From an uncultured Nitrosomonadales bacterium (GTDB lineage Bacteria > Pseudomonadota > Gammaproteobacteria > Burkholderiales > Gallionellaceae): 38,000 nucleotides of DNA. Position numbers and translations under genes: made by a program. The notes under the pieces are model-generated. The model was not told the origin of the DNA. It made no database searches and worked only from the letters and a program-made list of their open reading frames with translations. The stretch covers positions 1 through 38,000 of the forward strand of contig CAIWRI010000117.1 of the NCBI GenBank assembly GCA_903915035.1, read 5' to 3'. Shown here one piece after another: positions 24,001 through 32,701 of this stretch (position 1 is the first letter of the stretch; each line of letters opens with the position of its first letter).

Positions 24001-27000
24001 CGATCTGATGCTCGCCCCGGCCTTTTTTCAGCAGGGCGGCTTTACCAGCTACAATATTTCTGCCAATAATAATCTGAACGTACTGACCAATACCCAGCTC
24101 ACGCCACAGGCACAGAGCTGGCAACTAAATGCGCAAGCGGGCACAACCCCCACCGGTGTGATGAGCAGCGCAGCTTCGCCTTATCTATTTAATCTTGCCG
24201 GAAGCGGCACGACCCGGGCGGCCACCAGCCTCACGCTGAGTGCTCTGGCGCAAACATTGCCTACTACCGGCGCTAACGGGTTGGCGGAAAAACCGGGTGA
24301 CTCAGGCCGTTTGCTGGTGGATAGTGGTGCCAGCGTGACACTGGATCCGGGCGCGAATCTGGATTTATTTGCGGGTATACAGCTAACCGAATTAGGCATG
24401 CTTAATGCGCCTGCGGGTAATATCGTCGCAGGCTTGACGGCCAATCCGTCCGCCACGACCTTTGATGCGACCCGCAGTATCTGGTTTGGCAGCACTGCCC
24501 AGGTGCTGGCAAGGGGTTCGAATCAGCGGCTTTATACCAATAGCGGCGGGGTTAGCACAGGGTCGCTACTCAATGGCGGGACTATACAGATAGGTAGCAT
24601 ACAAAATGGCGCGCTGTCAGCGGCCAGCGGTTATGTGGTTGCACAAACAGGCTCGCTGTTTGATGTGAGCGGTGTCTGGCAGCGGGGCGTGAGTTTTAAG
24701 CTAGGCGGTCAGGTGGCACCGATGCAGAATGTGGCCAGTTCAGGTGGCAGCATTTCTATTGATGCACGCGAAGGGCTGCTGTTCGCAGGTGCGTTAAGGG
24801 GGCGTGCGGGGGGGGCAGGAGCTAGTGGCGGTTCGCTGTCCATCGCGATGGATGATGGCGGATTAGCGCCCGGCGGTTATCCTGATCAGACGGAAACCCT
24901 GACTGTGCTGAACAGTAAAACCTCGAACACCCAGCTTGTTCCGGCAGGGCTGACTCCCGATGCGGCTATCGTCTCGCTGGTTAAGGGTAACTGGCTATTG
25001 TACGGTTCAAAGGCTGGCATTAATGCAAAGCTGGACGGGCAGGGCTGGATTTCCACTGCTGCGTTTCAATATGGCGGGTTCGGGCGTCTGAGTCTGGCAA
25101 GTTCAAACATACTGGCGTTTGGCATGGGACAGGGCGGCATTAATTTATCAGCAGGAGATGCGCTGTACCTGAATGCGCCTAACCTGAGCGCATACAATAA
25201 CAGCACCAATAATGCGGTAACCACCTCTGCTGTCAGTCGATTGTTGTCGCTGAGTGCGCCGTATGTTGAGATTGGCAGTCAGAATCAGAATTATCAGACG
25301 CCGGGTGCGGCAAGTTTCGGTATTGCCAGCCTGACCGCCAGCGCGACCACCCTCGATCTGATCGGCAACACGGCCTTGCAGGGGTTTGGTACAGTGAATC
25401 TGAATGCCGCAACGGATATTCGTCTGGTCGGTATATCGGTGCTTGATCCAAATACCTTTAAGGCTACCGGATATGCGCAGGGTTCGCTGGCGATGCGGGG
25501 CAACCTGACGCTGACGGATACACAGACTTATCCTACTACGCTAAGCGACTTTAGCTTTACAGATTCCGCCAGTAACGGCATCCTGACTTTCGCTTCCAAT
25601 GGCAATACGCCGGGGCAAGTGCTCTCCGCCGCTGGTACGGTGACGGCGATTGCACCGACGATCAATCAAAACGGCGTGCTGCTGGCACCGTTCGGTTCGC
25701 TTACGTTAGGCAGTACGGCTGTCACACAGACTCTCAACTACGGTGCCGCTAGCGTCACTTCGGTGGCAGGCAACGGAATCGTGCCGTTCGGTACGGTGGT
25801 CAACGGTAGTGTGCCGGGCGCGAGTAGCTGGGAATATAGCCTGAGTGATGGCACGCAGGTGAGCATTGTGCAAAATCCCGTGACGGGAGGAAATACGCTG
25901 GAGCGTGCGCTGCCATCTAAAGCTATCGTCTCGTCTGCGGTAAATATCACCAGCGCAGCAGGCTCGGTACAAAATGTATCGGGTGGCGGCACGTTGCTAG
26001 GATATGAATTTACCCCGGGCAGCGGCGGCTCGATGGATGTGCTCGCCAACAATACCAGTGGCAATACCACGGTGTTTGCCATTAATCCCAATTATCAAGG
26101 GAGTGTCGCGCCCGTCGACGGCCAATACGGCCAGGATGGCGGTCTGCTGGCGGGTAATTCGGTTTATCTGTCCGGTATGAACGGGCTTGCCGCTGGCTAC
26201 TACACGCTGTTACCGGCTCACTATGCCTTGCTGCCCGGCGGTTTTAGCATCACTGCCGCTGCCGGTACAGCCAATATGCAGGCCAGTGGTAATACGCAAC
26301 TTGCCAATGGTGCGATGCTGATGGCAGGACATTTAAGTGATACCGGCTCCTTCACAGGCAGTACCACCTCCAACGGTTTTATCGTCTCCTCAAGTACCGT
26401 GATTAACAGTCAGTCGCAGTTCACCTTGTATGATGCGGGTAGCTATTTTGCCGGAACTGCCGCTTTAGCCGGGTTGGTCGCGCCCGCACTGCCGTCGGAT
26501 GGCGGGTATATTGCCTTTGATGCGACGGGTGCGAGTACTGCGGCCTTGCTGTTGAATGGCAGTATCAATCTAAAAGCCGCCAGCGGCGGGATTGCCGGTA
26601 CGGCTGATTTTGCCGCGCCGCAAATCGCGGTGGTTTCATCGTTAACTCAAAATACCGGCACAGCGGTGCAATTGTTAGCCTCAAATCTGACCGCGCTGGG
26701 TGCTGATAGTCTGTTATTGGGCGGCTTGCGCAGTACTGTGAATGGCGTGACTGCCGTGAACGTGCAAGCTGGCAGCGTCACCTTGAGCAATGACGCCGAT
26801 CATGCTTTGAGTGGCGCAGATATTCTGCTTGCAGCAAACAACAATATCACCGTGAATTCAGGAGCCGTGCTGCAAGGCACGGGCACGCCGGGTAATGCCC
26901 TGCAAACGTTGACTGTTGCGGGCAACGGTGCGCTGCTCAATGTCAGCGGCGGCGCGGCGGTTGCACTGCAACGCAGCAATCCCGCGACGACAGCAGGTAC

Positions 27001-30000
27001 GCTGGCCATTAACAGAGGAGCTACGGTTGCAGCAAGTGGTTCAGCACTGCTGGATGCCACCGCAGGCATCAGCCTTGCCAGTCCACTGACCATGTCAGCG
27101 GGTAGCGCGCTGAGTCTCAGTTCCAACGGCATCAGTCTGGGGTCAGTCATTCCCGTTTCCGTGACCGGCTTGAAACTGGACACTACGACGCTGGGCAATC
27201 TGGCGCAACTGAGTCTGAACAGCTATGCTTCGACGATCAATCTTTACGGCACAGTCAATCTGGGCAGCAGCACGATGACTGACCTGACTCTCAGCGGTAG
27301 CGGGATTCAGGGCAATAACAGCACGGCGACGATGACCGCTAACACCATTAGCGTATCGGGCGCGTCAGCGACGGCCTCATCATTATTAGCAACTGCGCCT
27401 ACCGGGACGTTAACGATACAGGGCAACCAGCTGCAAATTGGCAATAATGCCTATGCGATCAATGGTTTTTCCGCTACAACCGTGAATGCGGCAAGTGACG
27501 TGAAGGCCACCGCTGCTGCCGGTCAGTTGAGCGTAGCGGGCGCTTTGGCGCTGAACGCAGGTCAGATCGACACCGCCAGCGGTGCGCATGCGGCAATTGT
27601 CGCCAGCGGCGCGATGACGTTGGGACAGAATACAACTCCATTTGCGGCGACGACTCCCATTGCGGCGACAAGTGGCATGGGCGGGTCGTTGAGTTTTAAA
27701 GCGGCCAGCATTACTTCAACCGCGCAGATTTTAGCGCCTGCCGGCAAGGTGCTGATGTCCGCTGACAACGGCATTGATATCAGTTCAGGTAAAATCAGCG
27801 TGGCAGGCCAGTCTGTGGTATTCGGCAGTACAACGGCCTACGCACCGGGCGGCACGATTTCGCTAAACGGCGGGTCTGTTAGTCTGGGAGCCGCTAGCAC
27901 ACTTGATCTGTCTGCAACGGGCGCGACCGCCGGGACGCTGTCGATCAGCGCCACGCGTGCGGGTGGCACGGTGCAGCTTGCTGGCAGCTTGCTGGGGAAT
28001 GCTTATGCAGGCGTGAATGAAGTGGTCCCTGTGCAGGGTCAGTTCAGCCTGAGCGCCGATCAGTTAGCACTGGTTATGGATAAAACTGGCAGCAGCGGCA
28101 ATTTCGGCAGCTTGAATAATCAGCTTAATGCTGCCGGATTTACCGAAGCGCGGCAATTTTCCTTCAATCAGGGCGATGTGAATCTGGCGGCGGGAAATAC
28201 TGTTACCGCACATCAGATAGGTATTTCAACCAGTAACGGCAACATCAACATTGCAGGCACGCTCAATGCCAGCGGTGCGCAGGGCGGCAGCATCGCGCTG
28301 TATGCCTCGCAGCCGCAAGCCTCAGGCAATACCGGTCAGGTCACCGTCAGCGATGGTGCAGCGTTGCTAGTCAAAGGCAGCACCGGTCAAGGCGGCACGA
28401 TCGCAATTGCCACCGGCAGTGCCGACGGACTGGCCCCGACAGGATCAGGCAGCAGTATTAATTTGAATGGCGGCACGATGGATGCGGGAGGGGCTACAGG
28501 TAACGGTAGCGTGACGCTGACGGCACCGCGTCTGGCCTCCGATGTCGCGATTGCCGCGATAGGTACGCAGATCAACAACAGCGCCGCAACGGTAATCGTG
28601 GCCAATCAGGTTTATAAAGCGAATAGCATCATCGGTCTGGATGCGACTCAAAATACCGTGTTACCCGGCGGCATCAATCTTGATCCTTCCACCGGCGGCG
28701 TCATGTATACGGATGCTGCCGGTTTTATGGGAAATCAGCAAGCGATACTGGCGCGTATCGGCGGCACAAATATCAGTTTGAGTCCGGGTGTTGAAGTGCG
28801 TTCGACGGGCGATTTGACCGTCTCGGTGAATGAATATGCGGCTCAGGCCTCTGTACGCGGCTGGAATTTGGATGCCTGGCGCTTTAACGGCGCGCCTGTC
28901 ATGCTGAGCCTGCGCGCGGCGGGCAACCTGAATATCATCGGCTCGATCAGCGACGGTTTCGTGCAACCGGTAAATAGCTTGCTGTCCATGCCCGACTGGG
29001 CATTGGGCACCGGCACTTCGGCAAGTTTTCAGCTGACCGGCGGGGCGAATCTGTCTGCGGCCAATCCGCTGGCGGTGATCGCAGGACAGGGCGGCGTCAA
29101 TTTCAATTTCGCTAGTCGTGCACCGTCAGCTTTTAGCACGGCGAAGCTTGATGCACAGGGCCTGCCAGTGCTGGATTCAAGCGGCAGTCCCATTTATATC
29201 CCCGGCACCTGGCAGTCGACCGACGGTGTGATGACCTCAACCAATGTCACTGCGCTGCAAAACAATGCGCCGGTCACCGCCAGCGATGCACCGGTAGCCC
29301 TGGTGCGTACCGGTACGGGTAATATTGAAATCGCTTCAGGCGGTAATGTCAGTATGGCAATGGCACCGTTTTTTGTGCAAACCAGTACCGATGTCAGTAT
29401 CAATGGCACGCCGGTGCCATCCATCTACCAGCCGTCTCCTAATGGCAGTTATCAGGTAGCTGTGTATGGTGCCAGCATTTATACCGCAGGGCAGGCCGCA
29501 GCGCTACAGGCAGGCTTCGTCGCACCGCAAAATCAGCTCAATACCAGTTACGGTGCGACTACCGGTATGTTGACACCTGCCGCGTTTGGCACAGGTGGCG
29601 GTGCGCTGACAATTACTGCGACAGGCAGTATTAGCGGCCCGCAGGATCTTGCCGCCAGCTGGGCGTACAACAATGCGGATGGCAGTGCTCCTGTTGCAGC
29701 TGTGCCGAAAAACGGCACTACGCCGGCCACGCCTTATATCGCCGGTATTGCTGGCACGCAGGTATCACTGCCGGCTACCACGCCGCTGCTGGTTGATAAC
29801 TGGCTGTTCCGCCAGGGGCGCAGTTATCAGTCCGTTGATAGTCAGGGGAATAGTCAGACTGTTTTCGAACAAACGGGCAGCCTTGATCCGGTAACCGGCC
29901 AGGTGGTTTATACCGGGACTTTAAACACAGCCTGGTGGGCACGCACGGATTATTTCAATCAGGGAGTAGCGACGCTGGGCGGCGGAAATATCAGTGTGAC

Positions 30001-32662
30001 AGCGGGGAGTAATATCGCGAATTTCTCGGCCAGTGTGGCGAGCAATGCATACATGCCAACGACCACCAGTCTGATACAGCAGGGCGGAGATAGTTTGATG
30101 CTGCATGCCGGCGGTGATCTGCTGGGCGGCAGTTTTTATGTGCAGCAGGGCAATGCGACCTTGCGCGCTGATGGTTCGGTTGCAGCCGGTAGTACCGTGC
30201 CACCGGGGGCTGCCTCAGCGCTCAATCCGGTGCTGGCGCTGGGCGATGCCACCATCAATGTGATCGCCGGGCGCAATACGGCTGTCGAGTCCAGTTACAA
30301 TCCGATGCTAACGGAACAAAGCGTCAACAATGTGCAAGCCGGCGATAGCGCTTTTGGTCCCGTGGCCGGTGTCGGCAGCGGCGGTGCTCGCTGGAATGTC
30401 ACCGATTTGACTCAGGCTAGTCTGGCATACCGCCTGAAATACGCACAATTTAGTGATTTCTCCACTTATTCTGATAACAGTGCGGTGAATCTGACCGCAG
30501 TCGGCGGAAATTTGCTGTTGTCCGGCAATACGGCAGCGCTGAGTGTCGCCGGCGGCAATGCAATTGCCAATGCCCTGGTGGCCTACAACGGCGAATTTAA
30601 TGCTTTGTATGCGCTTAACCCGGCGACAGTGAATGCGTCTGCCTTGAGCGGTAATTTAACCAGTTCAAACGGCTTTACCCTGATGGCAGCACCGCAGGGG
30701 CAACTTAATTTGCTGGCCGCTAATTCCATCAGCCTGAGCGATGGCATCAGCGGCAGTCTCAGAATGCTGGACAGCAACCCTGCACTCATGTCAACTGCGG
30801 CTGCACCGACGGCGCTCAGCTCGGTGCAAATTAACGTGTTAAACGGCACCGCGACCGGTATCGCCGCGCACATGCTGGGCGGCTTACACACAACGGATAC
30901 CCAGCCGGTACGCCTTGTTGCCCTGGCGGGAGATATTACGGGAGATGCGAACAATCCGGTGACAATCTCCCTGCCCAAGCAAGCTGAGATTTCGGCGGGG
31001 CGGGATATTGTCAATCTGGGCTTTGCCATACAGCAGAATAATGCAGCGGACGTAACCGGTATTACCGCAGGTCGTGATTTTATTGATACCACCCAGTACA
31101 ACAACGGCAGCCCCAGTCCGGTACAGAATATCGTCACGGGTCCGGGCAGGGTCGATATCAGCGCGGGTCGCAACGTTGATTTCGGTAATGGCAGCGGTCT
31201 GGTGACACGCGGCAATCTGGACAATCCCTATCTGTCTGAAGGCGGCGCAGACATCAACATCACCGCAGGCACAGGCGCCGCCAACTATGTCTCCTTCGTC
31301 AGTTTTGCCAATCAATATGGCTCCTCTGCTGCCATCACTCCTGATGCACAGGCACTGCTGGATTTGCAAACGCTGATAGGCGTACAGGATACTGCTCTGG
31401 CCGCAAAGGTAGCGACCATGCCGACAGACCAGTTGCTGGCCGCTTTCCTGGCGTTGCCACAAAACGTGCAGGATGCCTTTACTCAGACCCATACGACGAT
31501 CGTTTCACAACTGAATTCCTACGTGGATTTGATCAAACTGGTTGATGCCAATACCGCGGCAACTGCGGCTGACAGCCTGACGGCAATCAATTTGTGGGCG
31601 CAGTTCAGAACCTTGTCAGCTTCCTTGCAATCGAACTTTCTTGACGCGCACCCGCTTGTGGCAGCCAGTCTGGCTAATAGTACCAATGTGCTAAATAGCG
31701 AATTGGCTTCAGGCAATAAAACGCTGCTGAATGCATCATTTTTCAGCGATCTGGTCGAGTTGGGTTCGCAGAGCAAACTGAGTAACATGGATAATCTGAT
31801 TGCCGCGCTATTTCCTGATGCGGCATCGGCTAAGGTGGCAGGCAATATCGCTGTGTTCAACAGCCAGATCAAGACTGAACAAGGCGGCGGGATTAACCTG
31901 TATGCGCCAACCGGTTCAGTCTATGCCGGTTTGACCACCGGCAGTACCGGCAAGACACCATCGACGCAGGGTATTTTTACCATACGCGGCGGAGCAATCA
32001 GTGCGCTGGTTAAAAACGATTTTCTGGTCAATCAGGGGCGGGTGTTTACTTTGGGTGGCGGCGATATTACGCTGGTATCGCAATATGCCAATATCGACGC
32101 GGGTAAAGGCGCCAAGACGGCATCTTCAGCCCCGCCACCGCTGATCACCATTGATGCAAACGGCAATATCAACGTGGATGTGTCAGGTTCGATTGCAGGC
32201 TCAGGGATTGCGACGTTACAGACGCATCCTGATCAGGCGGCGGCAAATATCTATGTGCTGGCACCGCGCGGCATCTTCAACCTGGGTGATGCAGGGGTGC
32301 GTTCCACCGGTAAACTCAAAGCAATTGCGCAAACCATTGTGAATGGCGGTAATTATTCCGGCGGTGGCGCATCAGGCCTGCCTTCCTCAGGCGCAGCGGC
32401 ACCTTCGATAAGTACGCCTTCCACGCCTTCCTCCACGCCGGCAAATACCGACAGTGCCGGCAAAAGCACGGCAAGCAGTGCTAGCGAAAAAAATAATTTG
32501 ACAGTACAGGTGGTGGGTTATGGTCAGGATGCCTTGCCGGCAACAGGTTCAAGTGATGATGCGCCGGATGCTAACGGACCGGATGGCAAGAGTCCTTCGC
32601 ATGACAAGAAGGATTGCAAGAAAGATCCGCTTTGTCATGATCAGTCTTTGTCATCGTTATGA
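21059..32662 (+). CDS. Giant TpsA exoprotein, filamentous-hemagglutinin family
   Basis: The protein has 3,867 residues. A long basic N-terminus precedes a hydrophobic segment and an AWA-AA cleavage site, an extended signal peptide of about 55 residues. The TPS/Haemagg_act domain covers about 80-210, with NIVQWNSFDIG and NPNGIIFGK. About 3,300 residues of Gly/Ser/Thr/Asn-rich strand repeats follow, predicted as one long beta-helix. Helical islands interrupt it near 925-995 and 3,420-3,610. The end resembles the DUF3739 region (GGGDITLVSQYANIDAGKGA, APRGIFNLGDAGV), then a low-complexity tail with DCKKDPLCHD. Cys occurs only in the signal region and in that final pair. I chose ATG 21059 because GGGAG lies 8 nt upstream; ATG 21053 is too close. 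The partner is the TpsB just upstream. Such proteins are adhesins or biofilm factors; the ligand is unknown. Confidence 0.92.
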   Translation: MTGTECRSAKRKGNAGTAKPPVQKRLTMLAQLLGPVRLPALLLADLLLGQPAWAAAIAVNALPVAKTSSPVMLNGAQVTSINDISSLRANLTSSTVANTMTITQTAPTNIVQWNSFDIGAQAKVVVNQPSATAVLLNKVDGGLTQTTIDGMLNANGRVYIYNPNGIIFGKTAVVNVDTLIASSLKFDESRVIGGLLQPGTLPVLGADPSLVPGAILVDGTLNAANGSMILLAAPDITNNGILNAPDGQVILAAGSKVYLAAPQVSQTGTSLRGLVVEVSNAASTVSTATNSTTASTATNSTTAQINVGRGNATMIGYAVNQNGLISASTSVSLNGSIYLLARDGAMQPDANNPVQATRTGKLVLGAGSVTEILPTLDDTATISGTTTFNKSVVKLNGSDIELQGNAAIIAPGGAVSITAQQLTAPGATAVIIDPGSTAAPRVDLGVGSVIDVSGSSGTELAMESNVITVDLRGTELADNVVLRNSALYGSQVQIDIRKGTPVANVSGWLGLIQYNLGQLNTAGGTVAISADGAIIQRANSTINVNGGSVDYLSGYVNTTQLQLGNQLVDIGSALTNTLYTAAITLPNSASNYQAGYVQGSSAGTVKFSAPIEVLQGALSGQVTIGALQRDVSAAGYPQGGQLQIGNVSSGNIDSSSGIAITTNASNFGYIGNIDFGGTATALAVPPAVGAAFDSANAGQNLLTTTLDLNPATLAAAGFNRITALTSGNIDVNQAVNLAAGGHFWLGSGLSTLSFLNGVVPAGGNIMFAAPVSLPGGSVTAAASGLLQIAEDTGFNLAGLWTNDQLVTGPQSNAAGYLVAPVVSKGGTLNLSAFDLSVGNNVTMDVSAGAWENASGKVTQGKAGSITLTATPFDPVQSPYAAILQLGSNLTLSAYGFGSGGTLNLTGGNVVIGSTPIVSTPTVDKLLPAYKVNTGSVNGDLLQRVRKEMLLLPLPPSPTLSQQNAFNLLLKAQSELLLLTQDDLMLAPAFFQQGGFTSYNISANNNLNVLTNTQLTPQAQSWQLNAQAGTTPTGVMSSAASPYLFNLAGSGTTRAATSLTLSALAQTLPTTGANGLAEKPGDSGRLLVDSGASVTLDPGANLDLFAGIQLTELGMLNAPAGNIVAGLTANPSATTFDATRSIWFGSTAQVLARGSNQRLYTNSGGVSTGSLLNGGTIQIGSIQNGALSAASGYVVAQTGSLFDVSGVWQRGVSFKLGGQVAPMQNVASSGGSISIDAREGLLFAGALRGRAGGAGASGGSLSIAMDDGGLAPGGYPDQTETLTVLNSKTSNTQLVPAGLTPDAAIVSLVKGNWLLYGSKAGINAKLDGQGWISTAAFQYGGFGRLSLASSNILAFGMGQGGINLSAGDALYLNAPNLSAYNNSTNNAVTTSAVSRLLSLSAPYVEIGSQNQNYQTPGAASFGIASLTASATTLDLIGNTALQGFGTVNLNAATDIRLVGISVLDPNTFKATGYAQGSLAMRGNLTLTDTQTYPTTLSDFSFTDSASNGILTFASNGNTPGQVLSAAGTVTAIAPTINQNGVLLAPFGSLTLGSTAVTQTLNYGAASVTSVAGNGIVPFGTVVNGSVPGASSWEYSLSDGTQVSIVQNPVTGGNTLERALPSKAIVSSAVNITSAAGSVQNVSGGGTLLGYEFTPGSGGSMDVLANNTSGNTTVFAINPNYQGSVAPVDGQYGQDGGLLAGNSVYLSGMNGLAAGYYTLLPAHYALLPGGFSITAAAGTANMQASGNTQLANGAMLMAGHLSDTGSFTGSTTSNGFIVSSSTVINSQSQFTLYDAGSYFAGTAALAGLVAPALPSDGGYIAFDATGASTAALLLNGSINLKAASGGIAGTADFAAPQIAVVSSLTQNTGTAVQLLASNLTALGADSLLLGGLRSTVNGVTAVNVQAGSVTLSNDADHALSGADILLAANNNITVNSGAVLQGTGTPGNALQTLTVAGNGALLNVSGGAAVALQRSNPATTAGTLAINRGATVAASGSALLDATAGISLASPLTMSAGSALSLSSNGISLGSVIPVSVTGLKLDTTTLGNLAQLSLNSYASTINLYGTVNLGSSTMTDLTLSGSGIQGNNSTATMTANTISVSGASATASSLLATAPTGTLTIQGNQLQIGNNAYAINGFSATTVNAASDVKATAAAGQLSVAGALALNAGQIDTASGAHAAIVASGAMTLGQNTTPFAATTPIAATSGMGGSLSFKAASITSTAQILAPAGKVLMSADNGIDISSGKISVAGQSVVFGSTTAYAPGGTISLNGGSVSLGAASTLDLSATGATAGTLSISATRAGGTVQLAGSLLGNAYAGVNEVVPVQGQFSLSADQLALVMDKTGSSGNFGSLNNQLNAAGFTEARQFSFNQGDVNLAAGNTVTAHQIGISTSNGNINIAGTLNASGAQGGSIALYASQPQASGNTGQVTVSDGAALLVKGSTGQGGTIAIATGSADGLAPTGSGSSINLNGGTMDAGGATGNGSVTLTAPRLASDVAIAAIGTQINNSAATVIVANQVYKANSIIGLDATQNTVLPGGINLDPSTGGVMYTDAAGFMGNQQAILARIGGTNISLSPGVEVRSTGDLTVSVNEYAAQASVRGWNLDAWRFNGAPVMLSLRAAGNLNIIGSISDGFVQPVNSLLSMPDWALGTGTSASFQLTGGANLSAANPLAVIAGQGGVNFNFASRAPSAFSTAKLDAQGLPVLDSSGSPIYIPGTWQSTDGVMTSTNVTALQNNAPVTASDAPVALVRTGTGNIEIASGGNVSMAMAPFFVQTSTDVSINGTPVPSIYQPSPNGSYQVAVYGASIYTAGQAAALQAGFVAPQNQLNTSYGATTGMLTPAAFGTGGGALTITATGSISGPQDLAASWAYNNADGSAPVAAVPKNGTTPATPYIAGIAGTQVSLPATTPLLVDNWLFRQGRSYQSVDSQGNSQTVFEQTGSLDPVTGQVVYTGTLNTAWWARTDYFNQGVATLGGGNISVTAGSNIANFSASVASNAYMPTTTSLIQQGGDSLMLHAGGDLLGGSFYVQQGNATLRADGSVAAGSTVPPGAASALNPVLALGDATINVIAGRNTAVESSYNPMLTEQSVNNVQAGDSAFGPVAGVGSGGARWNVTDLTQASLAYRLKYAQFSDFSTYSDNSAVNLTAVGGNLLLSGNTAALSVAGGNAIANALVAYNGEFNALYALNPATVNASALSGNLTSSNGFTLMAAPQGQLNLLAANSISLSDGISGSLRMLDSNPALMSTAAAPTALSSVQINVLNGTATGIAAHMLGGLHTTDTQPVRLVALAGDITGDANNPVTISLPKQAEISAGRDIVNLGFAIQQNNAADVTGITAGRDFIDTTQYNNGSPSPVQNIVTGPGRVDISAGRNVDFGNGSGLVTRGNLDNPYLSEGGADINITAGTGAANYVSFVSFANQYGSSAAITPDAQALLDLQTLIGVQDTALAAKVATMPTDQLLAAFLALPQNVQDAFTQTHTTIVSQLNSYVDLIKLVDANTAATAADSLTAINLWAQFRTLSASLQSNFLDAHPLVAASLANSTNVLNSELASGNKTLLNASFFSDLVELGSQSKLSNMDNLIAALFPDAASAKVAGNIAVFNSQIKTEQGGGINLYAPTGSVYAGLTTGSTGKTPSTQGIFTIRGGAISALVKNDFLVNQGRVFTLGGGDITLVSQYANIDAGKGAKTASSAPPPLITIDANGNINVDVSGSIAGSGIATLQTHPDQAAANIYVLAPRGIFNLGDAGVRSTGKLKAIAQTIVNGGNYSGGGASGLPSSGAAAPSISTPSTPSSTPANTDSAGKSTASSASEKNNLTVQVVGYGQDALPATGSSDDAPDANGPDGKSPSHDKKDCKKDPLCHDQSLSSL
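21914..21967 (+). repeat. Perfect 27-bp tandem duplication inside tpsA
   Basis: Two identical 27-bp units encode STATNSTTA twice, at residues about 286-303. The unit is a multiple of three, so copy-number change keeps the frame. Confidence 0.95.
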
Positions 32663-32701
32663 TGCCGTGATTTTTTGAAAATAATATAAAAGGATAATTT
32701 A

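Noticed and set aside
24515..24535. tRNA-like GGTTCGAATC phrase
   Set aside because: It is inside tpsA coding sequence with no acceptor or anticodon stem around it; I see no tRNA or rRNA in the window.
22018..31872. Many minus-strand open frames of 60-224 codons inside tpsA (for example 22018-22692, 30583-31224, 30884-31492)
   Set aside because: They mirror the repetitive GC-rich coding strand, have no ribosome binding site or motif, and overlap a clearly coding gene.
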